This document shows positions 27,841 through 36,737 of a DNA stretch of 64,000 bases, piece by piece. The notes under the pieces were generated by a model. That model saw nothing but the letters and a program-made list of their open reading frames with translations. It was not told the origin of the DNA and ran no database searches. Origin of the DNA: [Erwinia] mediterraneensis. Its GTDB lineage: Bacteria; Pseudomonadota; Gammaproteobacteria; Enterobacterales; Enterobacteriaceae. Made by a program: the position numbers and the translations under genes. The stretch spans positions 1,589,932 to 1,653,931 of the forward strand of contig NZ_LR026978.1 of NCBI RefSeq assembly GCF_900604315.1. Reading direction: 5' to 3'. Within the stretch, counting starts at the first letter, position 1. The number at the start of each line of letters is the position of its first letter.

Positions 27841-28767
27841 TTACTCGCCCGGAAACATAAAGGGATTCAGGCTACTACGGGCAAATCCTTCCTGCTCCAT
27901 ACGGGCATCCAGTACCAGCGAGGCCAGATCGTCTGCCACCGGCTCGATGGCGGGCTCTTTCTCCTGATAGAGCATTTTCAGGTAGGTGCCACAGCCACCG
28001 CAACTCTCCGCCCTGATGGCGGTTTCCCCACTCTCCAGCGACCAGAGATGAAGATCGTGCGTCTGACCGCAATTTGAGCACTGACCTGTACCTGCATACC
28101 ATTCACTTTCGCACAGGTTACAGTGCAGATAACGCAGCCCATCCTGCTGTCTGTCCATATGTACCACGCTGGATACCGGCATGCTGGCGCATACCGGACA
28201 GAACTGATGCTGCTCACCTTCAACCACCTGTGCTTTGCCCGGGATCAGCGCAGCCATCTGCGCCCAGTAAATCGACAGGGCTGCCCAGATAAAAGGAGAC
28301 TTATCGCTGCTGACGCGGGCGAAATCCGCTGCGAACAGCGCACTGGCCATCGCTTCCAGCTCCTGCGACGAGGCTTTTTCCAGATTCTCCAGCACCGCCA
28401 GCGCCTGGCCGCTCATCTCCGGTTTCAGTTCCGCAATCAGCGAATGGAGCAGGCGTTGCCAGTGGTTGCTGCGTGGCAGCGTATGAATATCCAGCGGAGC
28501 CTTACCGTCGCGGGCGCTTTGCGCCAGCCGCGCGTACAAATCCATATGGAGTGAATGATCGTACAACACGATCTCCTGCGCCTGCGCGATCACAGCAGCA
28601 AAACGCAGATAGTCGCCCAGGGGGTTTCTGGGGGCCAGCTGGCGTAATCGGGCAGCACGACGGCTATAAAGATTCTTCAGCCGTGGAAAAAGAAGCGGTG
28701 GGATACTTTCCGCCGCTGTTCTGTCGCTTTTCTCCGGCTGTTCCAGCGGGATTATGCGAATACTCAT
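27841..28767 (-). CDS. fdhE: Formate dehydrogenase accessory protein FdhE
   Basis: This 308-residue cytoplasmic rubredoxin-like protein is needed for active respiratory formate dehydrogenase. The start at 28767 ([15 protein letters not shown]) matches E. coli; an upstream open stretch to 29244 is not family-like. Four CxxC pairs are visible in the C-terminal half: [26 protein letters not shown] and SCGGCGTY. It ends [11 protein letters not shown] as in E. coli. It is divergent from fdhD. No formate dehydrogenase structural gene lies in the window. Confidence 0.95.
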   Translation of the reverse strand: MSIRIIPLEQPEKSDRTAAESIPPLLFPRLKNLYSRRAARLRQLAPRNPLGDYLRFAAVIAQAQEIVLYDHSLHMDLYARLAQSARDGKAPLDIHTLPRSNHWQRLLHSLIAELKPEMSGQALAVLENLEKASSQELEAMASALFAADFARVSSDKSPFIWAALSIYWAQMAALIPGKAQVVEGEQHQFCPVCASMPVSSVVHMDRQQDGLRYLHCNLCESEWYAGTGQCSNCGQTHDLHLWSLESGETAIRAESCGGCGTYLKMLYQEKEPAIEPVADDLASLVLDARMEQEGFARSSLNPFMFPGE

Positions 28768-29033
28768 CGGGGCGTGTCCTGTTGTGGTGGGCAGAGGCGC
28801 GTTCAGCGTCGCTGCGCCTGAGCGGGCGCCGCCAGCATCATGACAGCGCGACATCACTATCAGGCTGATAATAGCAGCCTGTAAGCGACACTTCCGCTCA
28901 AAATTCCTTTTTATCCGCACACAAAGCCTTTGCGGTGTGCGCTTCACAGGTTCAGAATTGCTGCCTGTTTGCGCACCAGCCGTGCGCAATCTCCTTCTAT
29001 ATTGAGCAAGTTTCAGGTCCGGAGTCAGTGAAA

Positions 29034-29858
29034 GTGAAAGATAGCGAAGCGGAATCCCGTCCGCCAGTGAATGAGACAGCAGGTCTGCATCAGGCTCAGG
29101 TCTGGCAGCGAGACAATCTGCACCATGCGCAGGCCGACTGGCTGGCCGATGAGGTGCCGGTTGCGCTGGTCTATAATGGCATTTCGCATGTTGTGATGAT
29201 GGCCACCCCCAAAGATCTGGAGGCGTTTGCCCTCGGATTTTCACTTTCAGAAGGTATTATCGATCGCCCTTCTGAAATTTATGGCATGGATGTGGTCGCG
29301 ACCTGTAACGGCATTGAGGTGCAGATTGAACTCTCCAGCCGCCGGTTTATGGGGCTGAAAGAGCAACGCCGGGCGATGGCAGGCCGTACCGGCTGTGGCG
29401 TATGCGGTGTAGAGCAGCTGGAGCAAATTGGTAAGCCCATCGCGCCTTTGCCCTTTACCCAGACTTTTGCGCTGGAAAACCTTGATACGGCGTTACGTCA
29501 GCTGAAAAATTATCAGCCGGTGGGACAGAAAACCGGTTGTACCCACGCCGCCGCCTGGATTGCGCCGGAAGGAATGCTCACCGGCGGCTGCGAGGATGTG
29601 GGACGGCATGTAGCGCTCGACAAGCTGCTTGGCTACCGTAGCCAGCAGGCCTGGCAGCAGGGCGCGGTGCTGGTATCCAGCCGCGCCAGCTATGAAATGG
29701 TGCAGAAATCGGCGATGTGCGGTGTTGAAATCCTGTTTGCCGTTTCCGCCGCGACGCGTCTGGCTGTTGAGGTGGCTGAACGCAGCAACCTGACGCTGGT
29801 GGGTTTCAGCAAGCCGGGCCGTGCCACCATCTACACCCATCCGCAGCGACTGATTTAA
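29034..29858 (+). CDS. fdhD: Formate dehydrogenase sulfurtransferase FdhD
   Basis: This 274-residue protein transfers sulfur from IscS to the molybdenum cofactor of formate dehydrogenases. The essential Cys pair is in [11 protein letters not shown]. Other family blocks are [38 protein letters not shown] and [20 protein letters not shown]. No ATG is suitable; the GTG at 29034, nine bases after GGAG, gives a length close to the 277 residues of E. coli FdhD. A GTG at 29028 is the alternative. Confidence 0.93.
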   Translation: MKDSEAESRPPVNETAGLHQAQVWQRDNLHHAQADWLADEVPVALVYNGISHVVMMATPKDLEAFALGFSLSEGIIDRPSEIYGMDVVATCNGIEVQIELSSRRFMGLKEQRRAMAGRTGCGVCGVEQLEQIGKPIAPLPFTQTFALENLDTALRQLKNYQPVGQKTGCTHAAAWIAPEGMLTGGCEDVGRHVALDKLLGYRSQQAWQQGAVLVSSRASYEMVQKSAMCGVEILFAVSAATRLAVEVAERSNLTLVGFSKPGRATIYTHPQRLI

Positions 29859-30634
29859 GCCAGCATCACCTGCGGCAGGGCCTGGCGCAGCGCCGTGAGA
29901 GAAGGCGTACTGGCGCTGCTGTCGGTGATCAGCATATCGATCGCCTGCGGCGGCGCATACTGGCTGCGACTGATAACGCCCAGCTTGCTGTGGTCCGCCA
30001 GCAGAATCAGCCGACTTGCCTGCTGAACCATGGCGCGGGCGATAGCGGCTTCGTGGGGATGAAAGCTGCTGGCACCATTTTTGGCTTCAATGCCGACCGG
30101 CGACAGCAGCGCGACATCGGCGCGAAAGCGGTAAATCTCCCCCACAGTAAATTCACCACGCGTTTGCTGTGCCCCGGCGCTCATGGCGCCGCCCAGCAGA
30201 ATGACCTCATTATTCAGGGTTTCATGCTCTTCGGCAGCGCTCAGGGCGAGCGCGGCCTGCAGACTGTTAGTGATGATCGTCAGCCCGGAAAGGGTACGTA
30301 GCTCCTGCGCCAGCAGGGTAGTGGTACTGCCCGCATCGAGAAACAGCGTTTGCCCCGGCAGGACCAGCCGGGCAGCTGCACGGGCAATGGCGCGCTTCTC
30401 TTTTGCCATGGCGGCGCTACGCACACGCAGCGGCGGTTCCGGCGTGTTCTCACCCAGCGCCACCAGTCCGCCGTGTACGCGCCGCGCCAGCCCCTGCGCT
30501 TCCAGCTCGATGATATCGCGCCGCGCGGTTTCGCGTGAAACCCCCAGCTCGTTAATAATGCGCTCTGTGCTGACCTGTTTCATGGTCATCAGCAGTGCGC
30601 GAATGCGTTGTAAGCGAGTTTCCTGCAGCATCAT
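29855..30634 (-). CDS. DeoR-family transcriptional regulator
   Basis: This 259-residue regulator has an N-terminal DeoR helix-turn-helix ([20 protein letters not shown], about 21-40). The C-terminal sugar-phosphate-sensing domain shows [15 protein letters not shown] and [12 protein letters not shown], both typical. It is divergent from the class III aminotransferase gene with 165 bp between starts. Paired repeats in that gap look like its operator. The 3' end overlaps the fdhD stop by 4 bp. The effector is unknown. Confidence 0.87.
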   Translation of the reverse strand: MMLQETRLQRIRALLMTMKQVSTERIINELGVSRETARRDIIELEAQGLARRVHGGLVALGENTPEPPLRVRSAAMAKEKRAIARAAARLVLPGQTLFLDAGSTTTLLAQELRTLSGLTIITNSLQAALALSAAEEHETLNNEVILLGGAMSAGAQQTRGEFTVGEIYRFRADVALLSPVGIEAKNGASSFHPHEAAIARAMVQQASRLILLADHSKLGVISRSQYAPPQAIDMLITDSSASTPSLTALRQALPQVMLA

Positions 30635-30689
30635 CGGCTTCCCTCTTTGTACGAGCGCTCAGCTTAGCGGAGCAGACGCGCCGCGTCAT

Positions 30690-30721
30690 GTGTATTTCGT
30701 TGCGTTTGTGTATTTTGTTGC
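30690..30721. promoter_or_regulatory. Direct repeats, probable DeoR-type operator
   Basis: GTGTATTTCGTTGC (30690-30703) and GTGTATTTTGTTGC (30708-30721) are 14-bp direct repeats with one mismatch, 18 bp apart, between divergent regulator and aminotransferase genes. The TTTCGTT core resembles known DeoR-family sites. Binding is inferred. Confidence 0.55.
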
Positions 30722-30799
30722 TTTTTTCTGGAAAGGCGTCATGATGAAGCGATTCGTTTTGTCCCGTATGCCCCTTTCACTTTTGCCACCGGAGTGACC

Positions 30800-32140
30800 A
30801 TGGCCACACGTTCAACCATCATGGATACCAATAGCTTTCGTGCAGAGCACGCCGCTGCGCTGGATGCGGATGTACGCAAACTGACCGATAAACGCAGCAA
30901 GGTACTGGGTGAATCCTATCGCCTCTTTTATCGCAAACCGGTGCATCTGGTGCGCGGGGAAGGACAATATCTGTGGGACGCGGCGGGCGAAAAGTATCTG
31001 GATGTGTATAACAACGTGGCCAGTATCGGTCATTGCCATCCGGCAGTGATCGAAGCGGTGACGCAGCAGATGAAAATGCTGAATACCCATACCCGCTATC
31101 TGCATGAGCGTATCCTTGATTACTCCGAAGCCTTACTGGCGACCACACCAGCGGCAATCGATCGTGCCATGTATATGTGCACCGGTTCGGAAGCGAACGA
31201 TCTGGCGATTCGGGTTGCGCGCGCATACAGCGGCGGCACCGGTATTATCGTGACGCAGGAAGCCTATCACGGCACCAGCGATCTGACTTCGGGCGCTTCG
31301 CCTGCGCTGGGCAGCGGGCAGCCACTGGCTGCCACTACGCGTCTGGTTCCGCCGCCGGATGCGTATCGTGTCGATGCGCCCGATCTGGGCGAGTGGTTTG
31401 CGGACCAAATCCAGCAGCAGATCGATGATATGCAGGCGCACGGTATTAAATTTGCCGGCTTCCTTGCTGATTCCATCTTCTCTTCCGATGGCGTGCTGCC
31501 AAACCCGCCGGGCTTTCTGCAAAAAGCGATAGCGCGGGTGCACGCCAATGGCGGGGTTTTCATTGCTGATGAGGTCCAGCCGGGCTTCGCCCGCACCGGC
31601 GACGCGTTCTGGGGCTTTGCCCGTCATGGGGTTGTGCCCGATATCGTTACCACCGGCAAACCCATGGGGAACGGTATTCCGGTTTCCGGTCTGCTGGCAA
31701 AAAGCGAGGTGCTGGCTGCTTTCAGTGACGAGATCCCCTATTTCAATACCTTTGGTGGCAACCCGGTGGCGATGGCTGCGGCACAGGCGGTGCTACAGGT
31801 AATCCAGGAAGAGGGTCTGCAGGAGCACAGCCGCGTAACAGGCGCGAAGCTGCTGGCGGAGTTGTGTAAGCTGAAAGATCGCTATGCCTGCGTGGGGGAC
31901 GTGCGCGGCGCGGGGCTGTTTATCGGCTTTGAGCTGGTCAGCGATACTGACAACAAAACGCCGGATAAAGCGCTGGCGCTTGATCTGATTGAGAAGCTGC
32001 GTGACCACCATGTACTCACCTCTGTCGCAGGTCCTTATGGCAACGTGCTGAAGCTGCGTCCGCCGCTGGCGTTTCAGGAACAGGATATTGACTGGCTGGT
32101 GGGAGCACTGGATAGCTCGCTGCGCGAGCTGGGACAGTAA
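30800..32140 (+). CDS. Class III PLP-dependent aminotransferase
   Basis: This 446-residue aminotransferase (AGXT2/ornithine-aminotransferase fold) shows the cofactor phosphate site in MCTGSEANDLAIRVA. The Asp that pairs with the pyridine N is in FIADEVQPGFARTGD. The Schiff-base Lys is in IVTTGKPMGNGIPVS (about residue 286). The ATG at 30800 is 5 bp after GGAG. The donor and acceptor cannot be read. The divergent DeoR-type regulator suggests a catabolic, inducible role. Confidence 0.87.
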   Translation: MATRSTIMDTNSFRAEHAAALDADVRKLTDKRSKVLGESYRLFYRKPVHLVRGEGQYLWDAAGEKYLDVYNNVASIGHCHPAVIEAVTQQMKMLNTHTRYLHERILDYSEALLATTPAAIDRAMYMCTGSEANDLAIRVARAYSGGTGIIVTQEAYHGTSDLTSGASPALGSGQPLAATTRLVPPPDAYRVDAPDLGEWFADQIQQQIDDMQAHGIKFAGFLADSIFSSDGVLPNPPGFLQKAIARVHANGGVFIADEVQPGFARTGDAFWGFARHGVVPDIVTTGKPMGNGIPVSGLLAKSEVLAAFSDEIPYFNTFGGNPVAMAAAQAVLQVIQEEGLQEHSRVTGAKLLAELCKLKDRYACVGDVRGAGLFIGFELVSDTDNKTPDKALALDLIEKLRDHHVLTSVAGPYGNVLKLRPPLAFQEQDIDWLVGALDSSLRELGQ

Positions 32141-32503
32141 AGCGATACGGCGGCCTGCGCCGCCGTAAGCCAACTGGTATTGAAGGGGGCGGCACCACCC
32201 CCGGGCTGTCAACGTCTGCAGGGGAAATGCGCAGTCAGGCCAGCGGCAGAGCCGCACTTCAAGCCGGTGATTAGCGCATCAGGCGCAAAAGGGGCAAGAA
32301 CAGGCAGTCAAACGCCGCTTTAACATCCTTCATCCGTTTACCGATAATGCCTTTCAGGGTGGGCGCGATTTCTCCCCCGTCGCTTTGCCTGTCAGCACAG
32401 AGAGCAGGTAACTGGCCGGGCTGAAGTCGCCCGACACCGGCGATCGCTGACCGCCTTTTTCCGGTTACATCAAAACCTTATCTTTATTAAGGCATTGATT
32501 ACG
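32141..32503. other. Gap before sodA, no clear gene
   Basis: A short hairpin follows the aminotransferase stop (ACGGCGGC / GCCGCCGT, 32146-32165). On the minus strand between about 32260 and 32450 two overlapping frames read protein-like sequence (SGDFSPASYLLSVLTGKATG then GEIAPTLKGIIGKRMKDVKA) that a one-base shift would join. This may be the eroded end of an unidentified gene. Confidence 0.35.
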
Positions 32504-32532
32504 CTTTTATGGATCATGAATTTAACTATAAT
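32504..32532 (+). promoter_or_regulatory. sodA promoter -10 region
   Basis: A perfect TATAAT lies at 32527-32532, 66 bp upstream of the sodA ATG. The -35 position reads CTTTTA, a weak match, as expected for an activator-dependent promoter. Fur, SoxS or ArcA sites were not confidently seen. Confidence 0.55.
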
Positions 32533-32598
32533 GATCTCACTGCTGACGCGGCACTCCAACCAGAAGTGCTGCCCAAACATTAAATGGAGAGGTTGAAC

Positions 32599-33216
32599 AT
32601 GAGTTATTCACTGCCATCCCTGCCTTACGCATACGACGCACTGGAACCGCACTTCGACAAGCAGACGATGGAAATCCATCACACTAAACATCACCAGACC
32701 TATGTCAACAACGCCAATGCGGCGCTGGAAGGGACTGAATTCGCTGATCTGCCGGTAGAAGAACTGATCACTAAACTGGATCAGGTTCCGGCAGAGAAAA
32801 AAACCGTACTGCGTAACAACGCCGGCGGCCATGCTAACCACAGCCTGTTCTGGAAAGGCCTGAAACTGGGTACCACCCTGCAGGGCGACCTGAAAGCGGC
32901 CATCGAAAAAGATTTCGGCAGCGTGGAAAAATTCCAGGAAGAGTTTGAAAAAGCGGCAGCGACCCGTTTCGGCTCTGGCTGGGCGTGGCTGGTGAAAAAA
33001 GGCGACAAGCTGGCGGTGGTTTCTACCGCAAACCAGGACAACCCGCTGATGGGCGAAGCGATCTCCGGTGCCTCTGGTTACCCGATCCTTGGCCTGGACG
33101 TCTGGGAACACGCTTACTACCTGAAGTATCAGAACAAACGCCCTGACTACATCAAAGCGTTCTGGAATGTAGTGAACTGGGATGAAGCTGCGGCACGTTT
33201 CGCTGCGGCTAAATAA
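32599..33216 (+). CDS. sodA: Manganese superoxide dismutase
   Basis: This 205-residue cytoplasmic enzyme dismutates superoxide. It begins [20 protein letters not shown]. Metal ligands are the His in [13 protein letters not shown], the His in [11 protein letters not shown], and Asp and His in [21 protein letters not shown]-type and QDNPLMG Mn/Fe-discriminating segments match MnSOD. The ATG at 32599 gives the family N-terminus; an in-frame ATG at 32584 would add five residues. Confidence 0.97.
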   Translation: MSYSLPSLPYAYDALEPHFDKQTMEIHHTKHHQTYVNNANAALEGTEFADLPVEELITKLDQVPAEKKTVLRNNAGGHANHSLFWKGLKLGTTLQGDLKAAIEKDFGSVEKFQEEFEKAAATRFGSGWAWLVKKGDKLAVVSTANQDNPLMGEAISGASGYPILGLDVWEHAYYLKYQNKRPDYIKAFWNVVNWDEAAARFAAAK

Positions 33217-33233
33217 GTTTTAGTCTGACTGAG

Positions 33234-33264
33234 AAACCGGTGAAATTTTTCACCGGTTTTTTTT
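33234..33264 (+). terminator. Rho-independent terminator of sodA
   Basis: AAACCGGTGA and TCACCGGTTT form a perfect stem followed by TTTTT, 18 bp after the sodA stop. Confidence 0.9.
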
Positions 33265-33466
33265 ATGTCTGCACGCTAACAGCGTCGCGTCTCTGGATGC
33301 GCCAAAAAAGTAATAAGCTGGAAAAATTTCTGTTAAGTAATTAAACCTGCACTCAACAAACTGAAAATATTTCCCCGCGCTTTTCTTTACCGTTACGCTA
33401 TTAACCTGACGTTGATATTTCCCGCCGTACGCTGTGGCCAAACTGATTCAATAAATAATAAAGCTT

Positions 33467-34429
33467 ATGCACCGGATAACAGCGCAACGGATGAGTCATC
33501 ATTCGCCCGTATCACTCTTTTTACAATTAACCAGCGGAAAATATCTGCCTTCCAGTTTATGGAAAAGTAAACGCTTTCGTCTGAAGTTTTTGTTGCGTAC
33601 GCTGGTCTGGCCCGTGACGACGCTGCGCTATCTGCAGCAGCTGTCGAGGCTGCCTGATTTGCCCCAGTTGCTGACAGTGCAGGGTCTGCTACCCGCCAAG
33701 CTACATCGTCCTTATCTGCAGGCGGGCTTCAGCGTGGCGCAACGCGCGCAGGCGATCATCAGTCACTACAGCCAGATTTCCCGTCTTGAGAATGCAACGC
33801 TGAAGCAGCTGTTGCAAAGCCCGGGAGATAATTTACTGGCAAAACTGAGCGGGAAAGAGGGCCAGGAAATTTTAATCCAGTGTTGTCCGGGGCGTTTCGA
33901 TCGGGAAGGCGAAATTACTCTGGAGTTGCGTTATCAGGCACAGTTAATCGCCTCGCTCTCGTTTTCACTGTTGATTAACCATCAGCAGCGAACCTTCTTT
34001 ATTGGCGGCCTGCAGGGACCCCGAAAAGATATTTCGAATGATATTATTCGGGACGCAACAAAAGCGGCGCACGGCTTATTTCCCAAGCGCCTGCTGCTGG
34101 AAACGCTGTTTAACCTGGCGGAGCTCTGTGGGGTAGAAAATATTATTGCTTCCGGGGATAACACTCACGTCTTTCGCAGCCGTCGCTATCGCCACAGTAA
34201 AGAGGGGCATTTTTTTGCCAGCTACAGTGAGTTCTGGCTGTCAGTGGGCGGCGAAGCCTGCACGGATGGTTTGTTCCGGCTGCCCTTAAGCATCCCGCGT
34301 AAGGCGCTGGAAAGCATCGCCAGTAAAAAGCGGGCAGAGTACCGCCGCCGTTATGACCTGCTGGATGCGCTGACACAACAGGTTAACCAGGCGGCCGGTC
34401 TGGCACCGCCTGAGCAGGCGGTCGCCTGA
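33467..34429 (+). CDS. VirK/YbjX family (DUF535) protein
   Basis: This 320-residue protein of the VirK/YbjX family has family features in the C-terminal two thirds: SFSLLINHQQRTFFIGGLQG, LFPKRLLLETLFNLAELCGV and ASYSEFWLSVGG. It has no signal peptide. Members are linked to envelope stress and antimicrobial-peptide resistance in enterobacteria, but the mechanism is unknown. An ATG at 33491 is an alternative start. It stands alone, convergent with yibL. Confidence 0.82.
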   Translation: MHRITAQRMSHHSPVSLFLQLTSGKYLPSSLWKSKRFRLKFLLRTLVWPVTTLRYLQQLSRLPDLPQLLTVQGLLPAKLHRPYLQAGFSVAQRAQAIISHYSQISRLENATLKQLLQSPGDNLLAKLSGKEGQEILIQCCPGRFDREGEITLELRYQAQLIASLSFSLLINHQQRTFFIGGLQGPRKDISNDIIRDATKAAHGLFPKRLLLETLFNLAELCGVENIIASGDNTHVFRSRRYRHSKEGHFFASYSEFWLSVGGEACTDGLFRLPLSIPRKALESIASKKRAEYRRRYDLLDALTQQVNQAAGLAPPEQAVA

Positions 34430-34438
34430 CAGCTGTAA

Positions 34439-34801
34439 TCAGAACGGCTTTCTGGCGTAGCCGGTCATCTCGCTAAGCCCCATTTCGCGACCAAGCGCGG
34501 TCATCGGATGCACAACCACCAGACCGCGCACGCTTTTTTTCAGCGCGCCCAGGTTAGCCTGTTCTTTCTTGGTAATAGTGCGGCTAAAGGGCAGCTGCTG
34601 CAGCTTTTGCGCCTCTTTACTCAGCTTCTGCTCCCGCTGATTACGCAGGCGCTCAATTTCGGCCACCAGCGTCTCTTTCTCTTTCAGTAGCTCGCCCAGC
34701 TTTTCTGCATCGCCTGCTTCCATCAGCTGGGGCTCTTTGCGGTTCAGGGCGTCGAGCTGATCGCTCAAACGTTTAATCTCGGCTTTTTCTTGTTCTTTCA
34801 T
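34439..34801 (-). CDS. yibL: Ribosome-associated protein YibL
   Basis: This 120-residue, strongly charged protein has an N-terminal coiled coil (about 1-65, [20 protein letters not shown]) and a conserved tail ([20 protein letters not shown] ... MTGYARKPF). It matches YibL, found associated with ribosomal subunits in E. coli. It lies next to mtlR as in E. coli. Confidence 0.92.
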   Translation of the reverse strand: MKEQEKAEIKRLSDQLDALNRKEPQLMEAGDAEKLGELLKEKETLVAEIERLRNQREQKLSKEAQKLQQLPFSRTITKKEQANLGALKKSVRGLVVVHPMTALGREMGLSEMTGYARKPF

Positions 34802-34891
34802 GACGGCAACTCGTTAAGGAAAACAGGCAAAGGATACACGAAAACCTGCAGGAAAGGGTGGCGGGATCCTCTGTCCCGCCAGGGTTAAGGA

Positions 34892-35437
34892 TCAGACCGA
34901 GGATTTCTTAAAGGCCTGCTTCAGGCTGATACGGGAAATCAGCTCCGTCAGCGACAGCACCATTGTTGATCGCACCATTTGTTGATAGCGCTGCTGTTGC
35001 ATAGCACGAAACTCCGCATTTTCATGCGTAAATGCCGGTTGCGGCGGCCAGGCAATCACGCAATGCAATTCGCCAAACGGCCCGAGAATTTCGTCATCAG
35101 TGAAACGATACTCATGGTCGTCATGATTGAGTTCTTCGCGCAGTGCCAGCAGCAATTCGCAATCTTCATATTCATGACGATTGATAACACCCAGCCCGTA
35201 GATCAGTTTAAGACGCACTGACAGCTCGCCCAGCGGCCCATTGCCCAGTAATAGCGGTTCTACCGCATATTTAACCGCGTAATCATCCTTGCGAAACACC
35301 TGCAACACCAGCAGGTTAACGGCTTCGGCCAATAGCTCGACGGCGGCGATCAGAAAGCTTCTCACCGAGCGGCCGGCGTTCAGGCGCTCAAGCACCCGGT
35401 TTTCAAAAGCTTGCTTCTCTTCCATTTTTGTCTGCAT
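34892..35437 (-). CDS. mtlR: Mannitol operon repressor MtlR
   Basis: This 181-residue MtlR/YggD-family protein (helical, no classical helix-turn-helix) represses mannitol uptake genes in E. coli. Conserved blocks: EAVNLLVLQVFRKDDYAVKY, PLLLGNGPLGELSVRLKLIY and GVINRHEYEDCELLLALREE. It is the last gene of mtlADR, 61 bp after mtlD. An ATG five codons in (MEEKQAF) is the alternative start. Confidence 0.95.
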   Translation of the reverse strand: MQTKMEEKQAFENRVLERLNAGRSVRSFLIAAVELLAEAVNLLVLQVFRKDDYAVKYAVEPLLLGNGPLGELSVRLKLIYGLGVINRHEYEDCELLLALREELNHDDHEYRFTDDEILGPFGELHCVIAWPPQPAFTHENAEFRAMQQQRYQQMVRSTMVLSLTELISRISLKQAFKKSSV

Positions 35438-35498
35438 TGTCTGACAGCGTTGCGGGCACAGATCGCCTGTGCCCGCGCGGGTCGCTGAACTGCGCCTG

Positions 35499-36647
35499 TT
35501 ACACCATAGCGTGATAAGCGTTGACCACTGACGCTACGACTTCGCTATCGGCATCCAGACCGGAAACCTGAGCCAGCGTAGCCTGGGGACCTTTCTCTGC
35601 CAGCAGGGCGGCCAGCTCTTGCGCCTGCGGATCCTGCTCGCTGCGGTAGTGCATGGCTGCGGCAATGCCTTTAACCAGATTGTCATGCGGCAACTGATAC
35701 TCGAGCGTGCCCAGCGTGGGTTTGATCAGACGATCACCAGCGCTGAGCTTACGCAGCGGCTGGCGGCCAACGCGCTCTACATCATCTTTCAGCCAGGGGT
35801 TTTCGAAACGACCAAGGATTTTCGCAATATAGGCGGCATGTTTATCGGCATCAAAACCGTAGCGCCTGATCAATACGGCGCCACTCTCTTCCATCGCGCC
35901 TTTTACCACCGCACGGATTTTCTCATCCAGAATGGCATCGCGGATAGTCTGATGACCAGCCAGTTGCCCCAGGTAGGCGGTAATGGCATGTCCGGTATTC
36001 AGGGTGAACAACTTACGTTCAACAAAGGCCATCAGGTTATCGGTCGGTTCCATACCGGCAATAACAGGCAATTCGCCTTTGAACTGGGTTTTATCGACAA
36101 TCCATTCACTGAAGGTTTCGACCGTCACTTCCAGCGGATCGCTGCTGTCTGCTGCAGAAGGCGGCACAATCCGGTCTACAGCGGAATCAACAAAGCCAAC
36201 ATGCTGTTCAAGCCAGTCGTGATACGTTTCAGGCAGCGCTTTCAGCACATGTTGCTTTAGCTGGCTGGTGCCGCGCACCATATTTTCACAGGCAATAATA
36301 TTGAGCGGGCGGGTATTGCCGTTGTCGCTGCGTCTGGCCAGCCCTTTCGCGATACCGCCGGCGATCCGCTCCAGGATTTGCGGGCCTACCGCAGTAGTCA
36401 CCAGATCCACTTCAGCGATCAGCGTAACGATGTCGTCACTGGTACTGTTTACCGCACTGACGCCTTTGACCACTTCCACTTTTGCCTGCTCGCCGACAAC
36501 CTGAACCGGATATTCATGACGCGCATTCAGCGCATCCAGAACCACCTGATTCACATCCGCAAATACCAGTTCAATACCTGCATCCGCCAGCAGCTTACCA
36601 ATAAAACCACGGCCGATATTACCTGCGCCAAAATGTAACGCTTTCAT
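35499..36647 (-). CDS. mtlD: Mannitol-1-phosphate 5-dehydrogenase
   Basis: This 382-residue enzyme oxidises mannitol 1-phosphate to fructose 6-phosphate with NAD+. The NAD-binding motif is at the N-terminus ([20 protein letters not shown]). Polyol-dehydrogenase signatures are [16 protein letters not shown] and the basic [18 protein letters not shown] segment. The start at 36647 matches the family; an upstream ATG at 36665 would add six residues. It is the second gene of mtlADR. Confidence 0.96.
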   Translation of the reverse strand: MKALHFGAGNIGRGFIGKLLADAGIELVFADVNQVVLDALNARHEYPVQVVGEQAKVEVVKGVSAVNSTSDDIVTLIAEVDLVTTAVGPQILERIAGGIAKGLARRSDNGNTRPLNIIACENMVRGTSQLKQHVLKALPETYHDWLEQHVGFVDSAVDRIVPPSAADSSDPLEVTVETFSEWIVDKTQFKGELPVIAGMEPTDNLMAFVERKLFTLNTGHAITAYLGQLAGHQTIRDAILDEKIRAVVKGAMEESGAVLIRRYGFDADKHAAYIAKILGRFENPWLKDDVERVGRQPLRKLSAGDRLIKPTLGTLEYQLPHDNLVKGIAAAMHYRSEQDPQAQELAALLAEKGPQATLAQVSGLDADSEVVASVVNAYHAMV

Positions 36648-36673
36648 CGTGTTGTCCCACCTCAAATAACGAT

Positions 36674-36720
36674 GGGGCGAGCATTCCCGCCCCAGAAAAG
36701 GGGGCGGGCATACCCGCCCC
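36674..36720. repeat. Pair of REP-like G+C-rich hairpins between mtlA and mtlD
   Basis: Two near-identical inverted repeats lie in tandem in the 90-bp gap: GGGGCG...CGCCCC (36674-36693) and GGGGCGGG...CCCGCCCC (36701-36720). The pattern resembles REP/BIME elements, which shift expression between operon genes. The genomic copy number is unknown. Confidence 0.55.
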
Positions 36721-36737
36721 AGGGAAAACGCCAGCGA

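Noticed and set aside
28768..29244. N-terminal extension of fdhE (about 160 codons)
   Set aside because: The extra sequence is low-complexity and unlike FdhE, and it would cover the fdhD start; the ATG at 28767 matches the known N-terminus.
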